The position numbers and the translations under genes were made by a program. Positions 28,431 through 38,259 of a stretch of 64,000 nucleotides of DNA are shown here, piece after piece. The stretch comes from Leishmania martiniquensis (taxonomy: Eukaryota > Euglenozoa > Kinetoplastea > Trypanosomatida > Trypanosomatidae). Under the pieces are notes generated by a model, which saw nothing but the letters and a program-made list of their open reading frames with translations, ran no database searches and was not told where the DNA came from. Positions within the stretch are counted from its first letter, which is position 1; every line of letters begins with the position of its first letter. Location of the stretch: the NCBI RefSeq assembly GCF_017916325.1, contig NC_090171.1, forward strand, positions 2,159,501 to 2,223,500. Reading direction: 5' to 3'.

Positions 28431-29123
28431 TTACAGGGCTTGGAGCAGCAGTTGCTCGTATTCGGCAGGCTCGACGACGCGCACGCGGAGGCTGTCCTGC
28501 GGAACTCCTGCGGCCTCGATGCGCAACGCCAACTGCAGTGCTAGCAGGTGTTTGCAGCACCAAACCTCCTGCCGCTGAATCGACTGGTACGCGTATGCAG
28601 AACAGGGGCAATAATAAGGCGAGAAGAGGGTGTGTTCGCCAACCTGGTAGAGACGACGTCCCCGCGGTTCGGCTGGCTTGCGGGGGGCTGCGATGCCGCT
28701 GCCCTGGCCGTCCTCCTGCGAGCCAATATTACAGGGCATCGTGCAAGAGACTGCATCCGCATCGGTGCTACGCGCACGCTGAGCCCCTAGGCGTGCGTTT
28801 TCTTCTTCTGAGTCCGAAGTCTCCATCGCCTCACTGTCAGAGGCGCTCACCCCAGCCTGTTCTACGTACCGTACGATCGGCTCAGCTCCGTGCAAGGCGA
28901 TGCCGATGGCTGACAGCGCCGTTTTACCGTAGAGAATTTCAAGCGGTGCGAGCGCCTCCTCGGCGCTCCTGGGCACACCCCCGACCTCGGCGCTACCTGT
29001 GCTATTCGGTTCGACGGCTTCGCTAATGTGAGACCTCACCGTAATGTACTGTGCGTAGGCGTCGAGGACAGCACGGGTAATGTGCGCTACATACTCCTCC
29101 GGCGACCTCGACGTATCTTCCAT
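28431..29123 (-). CDS. SWIM zinc-finger protein, SWS1/ZSWIM7-like
   Basis: SWS1 (ZSWIM7) with a RAD51 paralogue forms the Shu complex that promotes RAD51 filaments in homologous recombination. The 230-aa product starts at ATG 29123 (MEDTSRSPEEY); the frame upstream begins only at TTG. The C-terminal SWIM motif is complete: C172-P-C174, then C190-K-H192, in the context YYCPCSAYAYQSIQRQ and CCKHLLALQLAL. This matches the SWS1 pattern of CxCxAFAF...CKHLLA closely. The N-terminal half has helices (EEYVAHITRAVLDAYAQY; LYGKTALSAIGIALHG) and an acidic Ser/Asp/Glu-rich loop near 95-110. Size fits SWS1 proteins with some enlargement of the middle loop. No RAD51 paralogue lies in the window. Confidence 0.75.
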   Translation of the reverse strand: MEDTSRSPEEYVAHITRAVLDAYAQYITVRSHISEAVEPNSTGSAEVGGVPRSAEEALAPLEILYGKTALSAIGIALHGAEPIVRYVEQAGVSASDSEAMETSDSEEENARLGAQRARSTDADAVSCTMPCNIGSQEDGQGSGIAAPRKPAEPRGRRLYQVGEHTLFSPYYCPCSAYAYQSIQRQEVWCCKHLLALQLALRIEAAGVPQDSLRVRVVEPAEYEQLLLQAL

Positions 29124-30271
29124 TGCGGTTTTCAAAAAAGCGGAGGCGCTCCATGCGCCTCAGTGGAGATGATGATGAGTTGGCACACGACTCCCACAGT
29201 GCGGCGCGGGATCCTAATAATGGGGAGAATACGAGAGAACAATAGAGAACATAGAAGAGCTGAGCATTGAGACAGAGTACTGGCCACCCATACCCCACAT
29301 TGAGTACACCTGAACTGCGACCTCCGCCGCATTCGATCAGCGGTGCACCAGACCAGACTTCCAGCAGGGACTCCCGAAACGTCGCACTTGAGAAGCGTTC
29401 CATAGAATGCCTCTCGCCCCCCTCTTACACCGCACCGGTACACACTGGTGCTTACGCACGGGCAACTAAAATACCAGTGGACTTTCCCTCCACGCCCCCT
29501 CCCCTCTCCGATGTCCAGAGACGCACACCTCCGTGGACGCCGTCTCGCAGGCGTTCGGCGACGCACACACCGTGCGGGCGCGCCTGGGTGGGTAAAGGGG
29601 GTGGGGGGAGGGCACCGGGGACGCCACACAGCCCACCTCCACCCCATCACCGCGAATAACGAGCCACGCGGCTTAGCAACAGGGGCAGCTTCCCATGGGA
29701 CAGGGGGTGGGGCGCCAGGACGATTCGTCGCTGCGGGCGAGGGGGGTGGCCTCGTGACTCAAACCCATCTCTCACCCAGCCCCCCCACCGCCTAGTGGTG
29801 TGTGGACCCTACCCCGCCCTGGAAGGGTAGCGGTGCTGGAGAGAGAGTGAAGCAGAGACCGAGCTCAGATGACCCGGGTCGGCGCAGCTCTGTCACGCCT
29901 GTCGACGGCTGCTTTGCCCGACGCGATTGCGCCTGTGCGTTATGCCTAGAGGCAGAGCGGGAGGGGGGTGGCATGGCGGTGCCATGGTATTTGGGCAAAG
30001 AGGCAGAGGGGAGTGCAACCGGCATGTTGTACGGCAGAGAGTGGGCACAGCGCTCAGCATCGAAGGAAAGCACCTTCTCGTTTTGCTGACAGGTCAAGTT
30101 ACACTAGCGGGCTCTTTCACAAGACGCCCGTTCGCAGGCGCACACGCGAACACACACACACACACAGACTCATGCGCAAAATACTGAGAAACATGCAGAG
30201 CGGAATGGCACGGCTGACACGCCCCACCCGCTCAGGCTGGAGAGGGGTACCCCCCTCTCTGATGGAACGGA
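29124..30271. other. Intergenic region holding repeat copy A
   Basis: About half is the 567-bp repeat at 29484-30050. The remainder has a CA run near 30152-30168 and no gene. It should contain the 3' UTR of the cyclin-like gene and the 5' UTR of the SWS1-like gene. Confidence 0.6.
29484..30050. mobile_element. SIDER-like degenerate retroposon, copy A
   Basis: A 567-bp segment repeated at 37422-37988 with no net insertion or deletion and about four mismatches that I could find (99% identity). It starts at TTCCCTCCACGCC and ends at GTGGGCACAG; flanks are unrelated on both sides and I see no target-site duplication. Non-coding: it carries G- and C-rich tracts and no long conserved ORF. Size (~0.55 kb) and position ~220 bp downstream of the cyclin-like stop codon match Leishmania SIDER2 elements, which sit in 3' UTRs and affect mRNA stability. 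The SIDER name is inferred from size and location, not from a sequence match. Confidence 0.75.
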
Positions 30272-31753
30272 TCACTTTCGGTGGCGACTCCGCCGCCGCG
30301 ACTCGTCTTTGCTGTTGTGGTGCCGGTGGCGATGCTTTGCGCGCTTAGACTTCCGCACGAGGATGTTTTCGTCGTCGCTGCGTCGTGGCCGCCGCCGCGA
30401 CGGGCTGTGGATGCGTTCGGAAGGAAGGGAGGCGCCAATCAGAGCACGGAGTTCCTCGATGCTTGCTGGGTTAGCGAAGGACGCGGGTGGCAGCCCAGCG
30501 GAGTCGGAGGACGATGGCGGCGGAGCAGGCGAAGCACTAAGCGAGGTTTTGGTGCTTGTCTCTGCCACTGCCGCTCGAGCGACTTTTAGTTGTTCCACGG
30601 CAAGGTTGTGCTTATCCCGTTCGGCAACAGTCCGGTAGAGGGGAACGGTGCTGAGCGCTCGCGCGTCTGCCAACGCCGCGGTCGCGGGACGAGTTCCAGC
30701 AGTGCTGCTCCTGTACACCCCGTATCGATATGAGATGGCCTTGAGAAGGCGCTCGCTCACTCCAAAGGCCGTAGACCACTTGTCAGGTAGCGTCAGGTCG
30801 GACGGGCACGATTGCTGTATTGCGTATATGGCGAGCGCGTCAGCAGGAACAGCGAGAAGCCTGCGGCATCGCGGGAGGTCATTCACGATGTGTACCGCAC
30901 GCATCATCCACTGCGTGAGAGCCGCAGGTGGCCGCGCGACTTTCGCTGGGACAGCGCTGCTTGGATGCGCCGTACCGTTTGTCGCACCACTAGAATCACC
31001 CCCGACAGCGCCGCTGCCGCCTCGGGCCTCGTCGCTCACAGGCTCCGATAGGAGATTTAAGTAGAGGAGAACATACTTGTAAGGGGACTCGACAAACGTC
31101 TGAAAGCCGAGCTGGTGCAGCACCACCTCCTCCGCCTCCACCACACACGCCTTGAAGTCTTCGTAGCGCAGAAGGGAGGGCTTGGACTGCTCATTCAGAG
31201 GTGCCCCGCTGCGGCGCAGGCTCAGGCGCATGCAGACGTTCACCACAGCACGAATGCGGATGGACGGGTCCTCCATCTTGGTAGCGATAAGCAGGCACGC
31301 CGCCACAAGATACATGATGTCTTCTTGATCCGATAGATGATGAATGCAGTAATCGAGCGGGGCGTGCAAGTCAACCAAAGGTACAAGACCAGTGCGCATC
31401 TTCAGCTGCACGTGGTTAGGCACCAGATACTCGACGCCGGCGGAAGGCACAGGCTTGTTCAAGGCGTCGCGCGTCTTGTCCCCCATGGGCGGACTGGTTG
31501 TGGGTGACGAGGCAGCCAGCAACTCAAGCTGAGCCCGCTTAAGCTCCTCGTTCAGGCTGTTTCGATATGCGGGCATGTCCAGTGCACTGATGTACTGAGC
31601 GCGGAAATGCGTTTCGACGGACGCCTCGAAGCGCTGGAACAGTATAGAGGCGCGGTAAATGGTGGAGGGTGTTGTTCGGAGAAGCAGCCCCGCTGTGCGG
31701 ATCAAATCCACGCCATAAGCGGTGTATGCATCTCGCGCCGCAGCATCCGTCAT
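30272..31753 (-). CDS. Cyclin L/K-like (transcription/RNA-processing cyclin)
   Basis: A 493-aa cyclin-box protein starting at ATG 31753 (MTDAAARDAYTAYGV); the frame upstream starts only at TTG. The first cyclin fold contains TTPSTIYRASILFQRF (~25-40) and the hallmark EDIMYLVAACLLIATKMED followed by IRIRAVVNVCMRL at ~155-185, matching the VAAxCLFLAxKxEE...RDVINV pattern of cyclins L, K, T and C. The second fold covers ~215-360. The C-terminus (~430-493) is Arg/Ser/His/Lys-rich (PSRRRPRRSDDEN, SRRRSRHRK), an SR-like tail as in cyclin L. A partner CDK of the CRK9/CDK12 type with a role in RNA processing is plausible from family knowledge (T. brucei CRK9 has an L-type cyclin). Repeat copy A lies in its probable 3' UTR. 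Confidence 0.78.
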   Translation of the reverse strand: MTDAAARDAYTAYGVDLIRTAGLLLRTTPSTIYRASILFQRFEASVETHFRAQYISALDMPAYRNSLNEELKRAQLELLAASSPTTSPPMGDKTRDALNKPVPSAGVEYLVPNHVQLKMRTGLVPLVDLHAPLDYCIHHLSDQEDIMYLVAACLLIATKMEDPSIRIRAVVNVCMRLSLRRSGAPLNEQSKPSLLRYEDFKACVVEAEEVVLHQLGFQTFVESPYKYVLLYLNLLSEPVSDEARGGSGAVGGDSSGATNGTAHPSSAVPAKVARPPAALTQWMMRAVHIVNDLPRCRRLLAVPADALAIYAIQQSCPSDLTLPDKWSTAFGVSERLLKAISYRYGVYRSSTAGTRPATAALADARALSTVPLYRTVAERDKHNLAVEQLKVARAAVAETSTKTSLSASPAPPPSSSDSAGLPPASFANPASIEELRALIGASLPSERIHSPSRRRPRRSDDENILVRKSKRAKHRHRHHNSKDESRRRSRHRK

Positions 31754-32636
31754 TGTGACCGCAGAGAAAAAAACGAAGGGAAGGGATACGCGACTACGCT
31801 CTAGCAAGAAATTAAAAAAAAGCGAAAAACTGTGTGCGTGTATGTGTGTGCGGTCGTAATGATGCCACTATTCCCGGGCGTAGGTCCCCGAGGCGGAAAA
31901 AATATATATATTCTTCCACGGCCCCGCCCGCAAGCGATCACCGCGAGGCACAGGGGCTTTTTGATGGAGACACCTCTGCGATGACACAGTGCAGAAGAGC
32001 ACCTCAACCGTGTGTAAAGAGCGGTGCGTGCCCGCCGAGGGGCAGGACAAAGAGATAGATAGAGAGACAGAGAGAATCAGTCATCGCAAGGCATAGAGGC
32101 AGTCTAGAGATCGTCCAGCGGCAGACGCGGTTCTCACCCCGCCCCCTTTTTCCCTGCCTGCGGCACTCAAAGAGAGTGCTGCGTACAGCCGCCTTCGTAG
32201 ACGATCAACACAAGAGCTATGTGCATCCCATGCTGGTTCATCCGCTGATGTTCTGTTCTCAGGAGACTGCTTCCCCTGTAGTGCCTGTGCAATACACGGA
32301 TGGCACTTCACGTGTCTTGTGAACCACCTTTTTTTTCTGCTGGTGGTGTTCCGCCCCCGCCTTCTGCCTATCCCTCGTTCGCGCTGCTTTTTCTTCCGCC
32401 TTGTTTTTTTTTCCAGCTTTCGTTGCTTTAAGAAAGAGGGAAAAGAGGAGCGGCGGGTTCTGTTGTTGCTTATGGGAGTCCCTGACGAAGCCCCCATCCG
32501 TTTGGGGCGCTCGTGTGTGCAGCCGCACCGCTTTTACGTAAGAAGAGGGAAGCCGCCGCGACGTTTGCTTCGACATAGCCCACCAATACGTGTGAAGATG
32601 AATGCAGATAGCCGTGCGACAGCTTCTCGGCGCACC
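31754..32636. other. Intergenic region, no gene seen
   Basis: Contains an A/T-rich stretch with a TA run near 31899-31912, a GATA/GAGA tract near 32050-32075 and T-rich blocks near 32325-32415. No credible ORF or RNA gene. Confidence 0.5.
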
Positions 32637-33626
32637 TCAGAGATCATCGGCATCACTTGGTATACCCCGTTCGCGCTGCTGGTGCATCTGCGGCTCTTCA
32701 CGTTCCTCACCGCGCATGTACTCTCGCAGTGTGCTGAACTCATCGTCGCTGAGGTCGAAGGCGGTGGGGTCGACCGCCTGCAATTCTTCCTTGTCCCCTT
32801 TCAAGAATGCTTCCTTCATTCGCCGTATTTCATCCCGTGAAAAGACGTCGGCGGACTGACCCTGCTCACGCGTCAGGCGGTGCAGCATCGTCTCCATCTC
32901 TCGCTCCTCCGTTTGAATCTCCTCGGGCTTGTCGTCTCGGATCGCCTGACGCAGCGCTGGCTGTTTCGTGAGGGCTGCGTCGAGCTGGCGCACAAAAACT
33001 GCGTGCTTCTTGCAGTATGGGGAGGGGGCGCAGAAAGTCTTAAAGACGGCGTCACGGTGCTCCGCATCACTGATGCTGCGTCCAGACTGGGCGACCTTTA
33101 CAAGGCGGCTGGAGAAGCCGTCCATGTAGCCGCTATCCATCCACTCTTCACACAGCGCCGCCACGGTGCCGCAGATGCGGCCACACTTGCTGTAGTAGTC
33201 TATCACGCCCACATTCATGTGATAGCGTGGCGTCGCAGCGGCCGACTTGTCGGCAGGCCTGCTGGAAGGTGCCGCCTCCCCGAGTTGCAGAGCAACTTGG
33301 CGAATCCACTGGCCCTGGTCCTTGAACGGGACACACATATTTTCCACCTCCTCCAGCACCGCGTCCTCGCGCACTCGCAGCCGCTTTTCGTGCAGCTCCT
33401 CGCGCTTTGTCTCCAACTGGTGTAAGGCGTTTGTGACCATGAAAGAACACACATCACAGCGCAGGGCGTTCTGTACAACAGGGGGATAGGGGGTGTTCAG
33501 TGGTAGCTGCTTGCGGGCGCTCGCACACCCTGCCGCTGTGGTCAGCACACATACTACCAGCAAAAGCGCCCTGGCCAAGTGCGGCCGCGCCGGTTCGACG
33601 CCCGATCGAGGTTCGCAGGAGAGCAT
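32637..33626 (-). CDS. Canopy/saposin-like ER protein (DUF3456 type)
   Basis: A 329-aa secretory-pathway protein. ATG 33626 opens a signal peptide (MLSCEPRSGVEPARPHLA then RALLLVVCVLTTAAGCASA, cleavage near 36). The mature part has the cysteine pattern of saposin-like canopy proteins: LRCDVCSFMVTNAL (~50-63), ENMCVPF (~92-98), CGRICGTVAALCEEW (~147-161) and FCAPSPYC (~200-207). Animal canopy (CNPY) proteins are ER luminal co-chaperones for receptor folding. The C-terminal third (~225-329) is acidic, helical and Glu/Arg/Asp-rich, ending PSDADDL, which resembles an acidic ER-retention tail without being KDEL. The longer upstream frame has no signal-like start and is UTR. Assigned from the cysteine spacing; client proteins are unknown. 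Confidence 0.65.
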   Translation of the reverse strand: MLSCEPRSGVEPARPHLARALLLVVCVLTTAAGCASARKQLPLNTPYPPVVQNALRCDVCSFMVTNALHQLETKREELHEKRLRVREDAVLEEVENMCVPFKDQGQWIRQVALQLGEAAPSSRPADKSAAATPRYHMNVGVIDYYSKCGRICGTVAALCEEWMDSGYMDGFSSRLVKVAQSGRSISDAEHRDAVFKTFCAPSPYCKKHAVFVRQLDAALTKQPALRQAIRDDKPEEIQTEEREMETMLHRLTREQGQSADVFSRDEIRRMKEAFLKGDKEELQAVDPTAFDLSDDEFSTLREYMRGEEREEPQMHQQRERGIPSDADDL

Positions 33627-34393
33627 TCGTATGCACCTTTTTATTTTTTTCTTCCGCGCGCGTGTGTGCGTGTGTGCTGCACGATCAGCAGGAATGCTAT
33701 TCTCTGGAGGCCTGGGTGAGAAGGGATGAGAAGGGGGGTTAGGACCAGTGACAGACTGAGCTACTCCAACAGTTGATGCTGCCCTTGACGGGGACGGATA
33801 AAAGCAAAGGGGTAAGGTGACACACATCACGCGCTTTCCAATCGATGGAATCGAATCATGCAGCCGCCCTCTCCTTGCTTCCTCCCTTCTTCCGCCCCAA
33901 ATGCGCCTGCTGTTTCGCTGGCCCACTTCTACGCATCTGCATCGATGCCCTTCTTTTACATCCGCTGACGCGCATGACGTGTCACACTGCCAAGTGTTGC
34001 TTACCAAACATATTTCTTTTTTCTCTTTTGTTGGAAAGGCACTACCCCCCTCTCCTTTTCCTTGAAGGCAGTGCAGCGCGTGTTCTGTTTCTCTTCTTCG
34101 TTCAGCTCTATTCGCTTCAGCTCAAAGTCTCATGGGCATGTGAGCGATGGCGTGTGTCTGTCTGCTTCGGTGTGTGTGACTATGTGAAACCGTGGGATAA
34201 ACCTTCGGCAGGTTCGGAACGTGCGGCGCACCGTAACGGGCCCAGAGGGCCGCAGCATTCGATCTGTCCACTCCATCAGCTGCAGACGATATAAGAAGTT
34301 AAATGAGATGGGGGCCAGAGAGCGAGGCAGACGCCTACTCTCCCAAACCGTCGCCGCGCATGGAATCGCAAAACAGAGAGGCTTCCTGTTCAA
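33627..34393. other. Intergenic region, no gene seen
   Basis: T/C-rich on the plus strand (34010-34065, 34080-34120) with a TG tract near 33660-33680. No credible ORF or RNA gene. Confidence 0.5.
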
Positions 34394-36547
34394 CTACCCT
34401 CTCTTCGTAAAAAGTTCGCGCGCTCGCCGCTCCAGCTCCTCCTGTCTACGCTTGCTGTGCTCTGCCGGTGTGAGGGGCACCTCTTCTGCGCCGTCGCCTG
34501 CCGTCGTGGTGCCAGGCGAGGGCGCTTCGTACTGACGTGCGAGCCTTTGAAGACTACTCAGGTGCTTCTCCTTTCGAGTCTGAGCGTCAGGGCTGTCGTC
34601 CTCCTCGTACATATAACAGAACACAATTGTACGCAACCAGCCAGGCATGTTTTCACGCAGTGCCAGCTCGGTCGTCTTGGCGTGAAAGCGCCGGCGGTAC
34701 GGTTCCATTTTCGTCAGGAGGTAGTCTTCCAGGGCGCTGAGACGGCTCAATATCGTCAGACTGTCGTCGACCTTCACCTCTTTACGCACCATGCCATGAA
34801 ATCGGCTCGTGCTGTACGGGTTGCCCTCAAACCTCAAAAAGGTCGGAGGAGACGCCTTGCCCACTGCCATGGACTGCGTTTGCTGCAGCGCCTCTGGGTT
34901 GGCGCCGTTGAAGAGTAGCTGCAGCTCTTCTTCCACCTCTGCCCGGCGACTCGGCGACAGCTTCGACGTCAGCAACCCCCACGTCTTCACCCTTTCAATG
35001 TCTTCCTCGCGCAGGAGCTGCGCCTGATGCTCTACAAGTTTGCCGAGCACCTTGGCGGCACCCGGCGCGAAGTCCATGGCGTGGTCGCCAAAGCCGCAGC
35101 AGACAAAGCAGTTGAAGGAGCCTCCGTTGCGATCAACAATAGGAACGCCGTCAGGGGTGAAAGCTCGGACATACTCGCGGACGCGGACCACGTTGCTGCC
35201 ATGCTCCGATTCCGCGGGCGCGCCGGGCGAGCGGAGGGGAACCGACCAGCCGCACTTGACTCGCAAATACGACTCCAGCCGATCCAGCTGCCGCGCCACA
35301 AGTGCGTGCGTTTTCGTCTTGACCGTGCTGTCGAGGGAGAGCAGCCCTTGCAGCACAATGTCCTGCGGTGTCGGCAATACCTTTGAATGCATCATGGAGG
35401 CGACGGCAGACAACCTGCCCTCGGACCGGCCGTTGCGGTTTGTGGAGGACGCGATGCCGCTGGGCCACGTGTAGCCATACAGGCTGCATTGACTGCTGAG
35501 CAGCACCAGCGTCCCTGGCGCAGGCCGCGCGAGAGAATTTCCTACACTGTCGCCGCTGGACGGAGGACCAGTCGTCGGGAAAGACGAAGTCGCTGCCGCT
35601 GCTGTCGATGGGCGTGGTTTGCACTGAAACAGTGACCAAATCGCGTCCTTGAGAGCACCACTTGGTTGCTGCACCACTGCCGAGAGACCACTGAGGCCCA
35701 GCACCGGAAGGCGAGAGTTCGGCAGGGTCATAGTGCCCGTGCTAGCCCCCGCTGCAAGGACCACGACGTCGTAGCCTTCACTGGCGCAAACGCGGCGCTC
35801 CGGTCGAAGGGGGTCTGGCTTCGACACACGAATGCTCTTGGTGGACTCAACGTCGTACTTTAGGTAGGTGACGGTGTCTTCGAGCCTCTCACCAAGAGCG
35901 AAGTGTACGTCATAGTATCGCATGCACACATCCGCCAAGGCTTGGGTCCAGCCGACAGGATCCACCATCAGGGGCTGCGCGTGCGCTGTCATGGTGGCCT
36001 CTTTCCGTTCGTTGAGAACGGTAACCGGCCCAGTGAGCACGTGCTGATGCAGGTGCGGGTACTTGCTCAAGAGCTCGCACACAACCGAGTGGCTGACGCA
36101 GGAGAGGTTGTTCGTGTATTCCATCACCTCAGAGTCGGAGAAGCAGGACCGCAGCCGCCCCCACATCCAGCGATATACGACAGGGTTGAATAGGGTGTTG
36201 AGGAGGTGCTCCCGGGCAATCAGATCCGGGCATGCAGAAGGGAACATGAGACCACGCAACACTTCTTTGCGGAAGGCCGCCCGAGCAAGCGAAGGCTCGA
36301 TCAGTCCCACACCGACGAAAGGAAGCGCGTACCTCGTTTCGCCGCCTGCGATGTCGCCTCGACGCTCAAAGACAGTCACCTTGAAGCCGAGCTTGGCGAG
36401 CTCGTAGGCGACATGAACACCGGCCACACCAGCACCAACGACCGCCGCGCTTGGAGAAGCCAGCGACAATCGCTCCGTCAAGTTTGTGGAAGGTGAGTCA
36501 GTCACCGACGCCACCATCGGGGGCATACGAGACTCGCGCTGCCCCAT
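34394..36547 (-). CDS. FAD-dependent oxidoreductase (DAO-like)
   Basis: A 717-aa flavoprotein starting at ATG 36547 (MGQRESRMPPMVAS). The Rossmann dinucleotide-binding motif is GAGVAG at residues 38-43, in AAVVGAGVAGVHVAYELAKL, with the ribose-binding acid E61 after VTVF and the family extension RRGDIAGGE. A second FAD contact, VVVLAAGAST, lies near ~285, and a C-terminal FAD-binding segment, VRAFTPDGVPIVDR, near ~485. This is the architecture of the D-amino-acid-oxidase/glycine-oxidase superfamily, but the substrate cannot be read from sequence. A ~100-residue Ser/Pro-rich insert near 320-370 and a charged C-terminal helix are lineage additions. The longer in-frame extension to 37108 is Ser/Arg-rich and low-complexity and is probably 5' UTR. 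Confidence 0.82.
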   Translation of the reverse strand: MGQRESRMPPMVASVTDSPSTNLTERLSLASPSAAVVGAGVAGVHVAYELAKLGFKVTVFERRGDIAGGETRYALPFVGVGLIEPSLARAAFRKEVLRGLMFPSACPDLIAREHLLNTLFNPVVYRWMWGRLRSCFSDSEVMEYTNNLSCVSHSVVCELLSKYPHLHQHVLTGPVTVLNERKEATMTAHAQPLMVDPVGWTQALADVCMRYYDVHFALGERLEDTVTYLKYDVESTKSIRVSKPDPLRPERRVCASEGYDVVVLAAGASTGTMTLPNSRLPVLGLSGLSAVVQQPSGALKDAIWSLFQCKPRPSTAAAATSSFPTTGPPSSGDSVGNSLARPAPGTLVLLSSQCSLYGYTWPSGIASSTNRNGRSEGRLSAVASMMHSKVLPTPQDIVLQGLLSLDSTVKTKTHALVARQLDRLESYLRVKCGWSVPLRSPGAPAESEHGSNVVRVREYVRAFTPDGVPIVDRNGGSFNCFVCCGFGDHAMDFAPGAAKVLGKLVEHQAQLLREEDIERVKTWGLLTSKLSPSRRAEVEEELQLLFNGANPEALQQTQSMAVGKASPPTFLRFEGNPYSTSRFHGMVRKEVKVDDSLTILSRLSALEDYLLTKMEPYRRRFHAKTTELALRENMPGWLRTIVFCYMYEEDDSPDAQTRKEKHLSSLQRLARQYEAPSPGTTTAGDGAEEVPLTPAEHSKRRQEELERRARELFTKRG

Positions 36548-38259
36548 CGCGCTACTTGCGAGGGGGGCGTCGGGGAAAGGGCGCGACCTAAGCGAGCAAG
36601 AGGACAGTGAGCGAGTAGGCGTGAGCTTAGAGCCTGGATCTGGTGTGCACAAGAAGATGAATTCCACATGGGAGAAAAGATTAGCAGAGGGTCGGCGCTC
36701 CCCGAGAAACGGGAGGCCAGCGCAAAAGTAACGGATGCGCGCGGCACTCCTTTCGTGCGATCGACGCGCTTCTGTTTTCTGTTCTATTATTATTATTTGT
36801 TTTTCTCTTCTCTTTGCCGCTTCATCCAATGGCACTACATGGCACCTGCCGAAAGCGGCGCCAGATAAGATGAGCCGCTGCTGGGGCGCTACAAAGCTGT
36901 GCTTGACGGCCACTTTTGTACCGGCGGTGAAGTGTTCCGGTAAAGCGGTAACGACATGCCGTCGCACAGGAGATTCGGGACCGCGCATGGAGGAGAGATG
37001 AGATGCGATGAAAGAATGAAGAAGAGGGAGGGAGAGGCAGCGTAGACTACATGCTTCCCAGCAGCGGACTGCACACGCCCGTGCGTCACAGTGCTGGTGG
37101 TGCGGCACACTTTGGCGACTGAGTGGGCGATCGTGATGCAGTCGGTCTTCTTACGCGCCAGATAGGTTTCACTGCTACGCTCGGCATATCGTTTCTCTCA
37201 AAGAATGCTTCGTGATAATTGTAAACCCTCTGAGGGCACCAGACGTCTCGAAATACCTCGTAGAGAGAACGCTATGCACAACGTTAAGACCTGAGCGAGC
37301 GCGTTCCGCTCCTAAAAAATTGCGCTTATGTGTTTTGTACCGCAGACGCACTCAGTGAGAACAGCGCAGACGAAAACAAAGGGAGGTCGTCCCTTTCGTT
37401 CGCCGCACTTGTGGGTAGACATTCCCTCCACGCCCCCTCCCCTCTCCGATGTCCAGAGACGCACACCTCCGTGGACGCCGTCTCGCAGGCGTTCGGCGAC
37501 GCACACACCGTGCGGGCGCGCCTGGGTGGGTAAAGGGGGTGGGGGGAGGGCACCGGGGACGCCACACAGCCCACCTCCACCCCATCGCCGCGAATAACGA
37601 GCCACGCGGCTTAGCAACAGGGGCAGCTGCCCATGGGACAGGGGGTGGGGCGCCAGGACGATTCGTCGCTGCGGGCGAGGGGGGTGGCCTCGTGACTCAA
37701 ACCCATCTCTCACCCAGCCCCCCCACCGCCTAGTGGTGTGTGGACCCTACCCCGCCCTGGAAGGGTAGCGGTGCTGGAGAGAGAGTGAAGCAGAGACCGA
37801 GCTCAGATGACCCGGGTCGGCGCAGCTCTGTCACGCCTGTCGACGGCTGCTTTGCCCGACGCGATTGCGCCTGTGCGTTATGCCTGGAGGCAGAGCGGGA
37901 GGGGGGTGGCATGGCGGTGCCATGGTATTTGGGCAAAGAGGCAGAGGGGAGTGCAACCGGCATGTTGTACGGCAGAAAGTGGGCACAGTCCCCGAAACCT
38001 AAGGGGAAAGAAGACCTGTCGGCTGGCGTTTTTGACGCCCGTTAATCGAACAAAAGAAAAGACACTTTCGTTCAGAGACGCGGACACTCTGACAGATACA
38101 CACACACATACGGACTGAGAGAGAATGTCCCTGCCTTCCACGAGGTAATTTAGAGGCTGCGGACAAGACACCACGGGACACGCTGAACGCTCACGAGGTT
38201 CCCTTGCCAAAGAGAGCACCCATGGTCGTGCTTGCGGCGTCACATTTATTGATCTTATC
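36548..38259. other. 1.7 kb intergenic region holding repeat copy B
   Basis: Contains the repeat at 37422-37988, an ATT trinucleotide run near 36785-36798 and a purine block at 37010-37035 (pyrimidine-rich on the transcribed strand, a candidate splice tract for the FAD gene). No further gene is seen. Confidence 0.55.
37422..37988. mobile_element. SIDER-like degenerate retroposon, copy B
   Basis: Second copy of the 567-bp repeat, same orientation as copy A at a constant offset of 7938 bp. Differences seen: AC to GC in CCCATCRCCG, T to G in GCAGCTKCCC, A to G in GCCTRGAGG and G to A in GGCAGARAGT. It begins about 270 bp downstream of the DEAH helicase stop codon, so probably lies in that gene's 3' UTR, mirroring copy A. 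Flanks are unrelated and no target-site duplication is evident. Confidence 0.75.

Noticed and set aside
29484..30050. Open frames on both strands inside the repeat copies, such as a Gly/Arg-rich plus-strand frame
   Set aside because: They are identical in both copies only because the DNA is repeated; composition is that of GC-rich non-coding DNA, so they are not a transposon protein.
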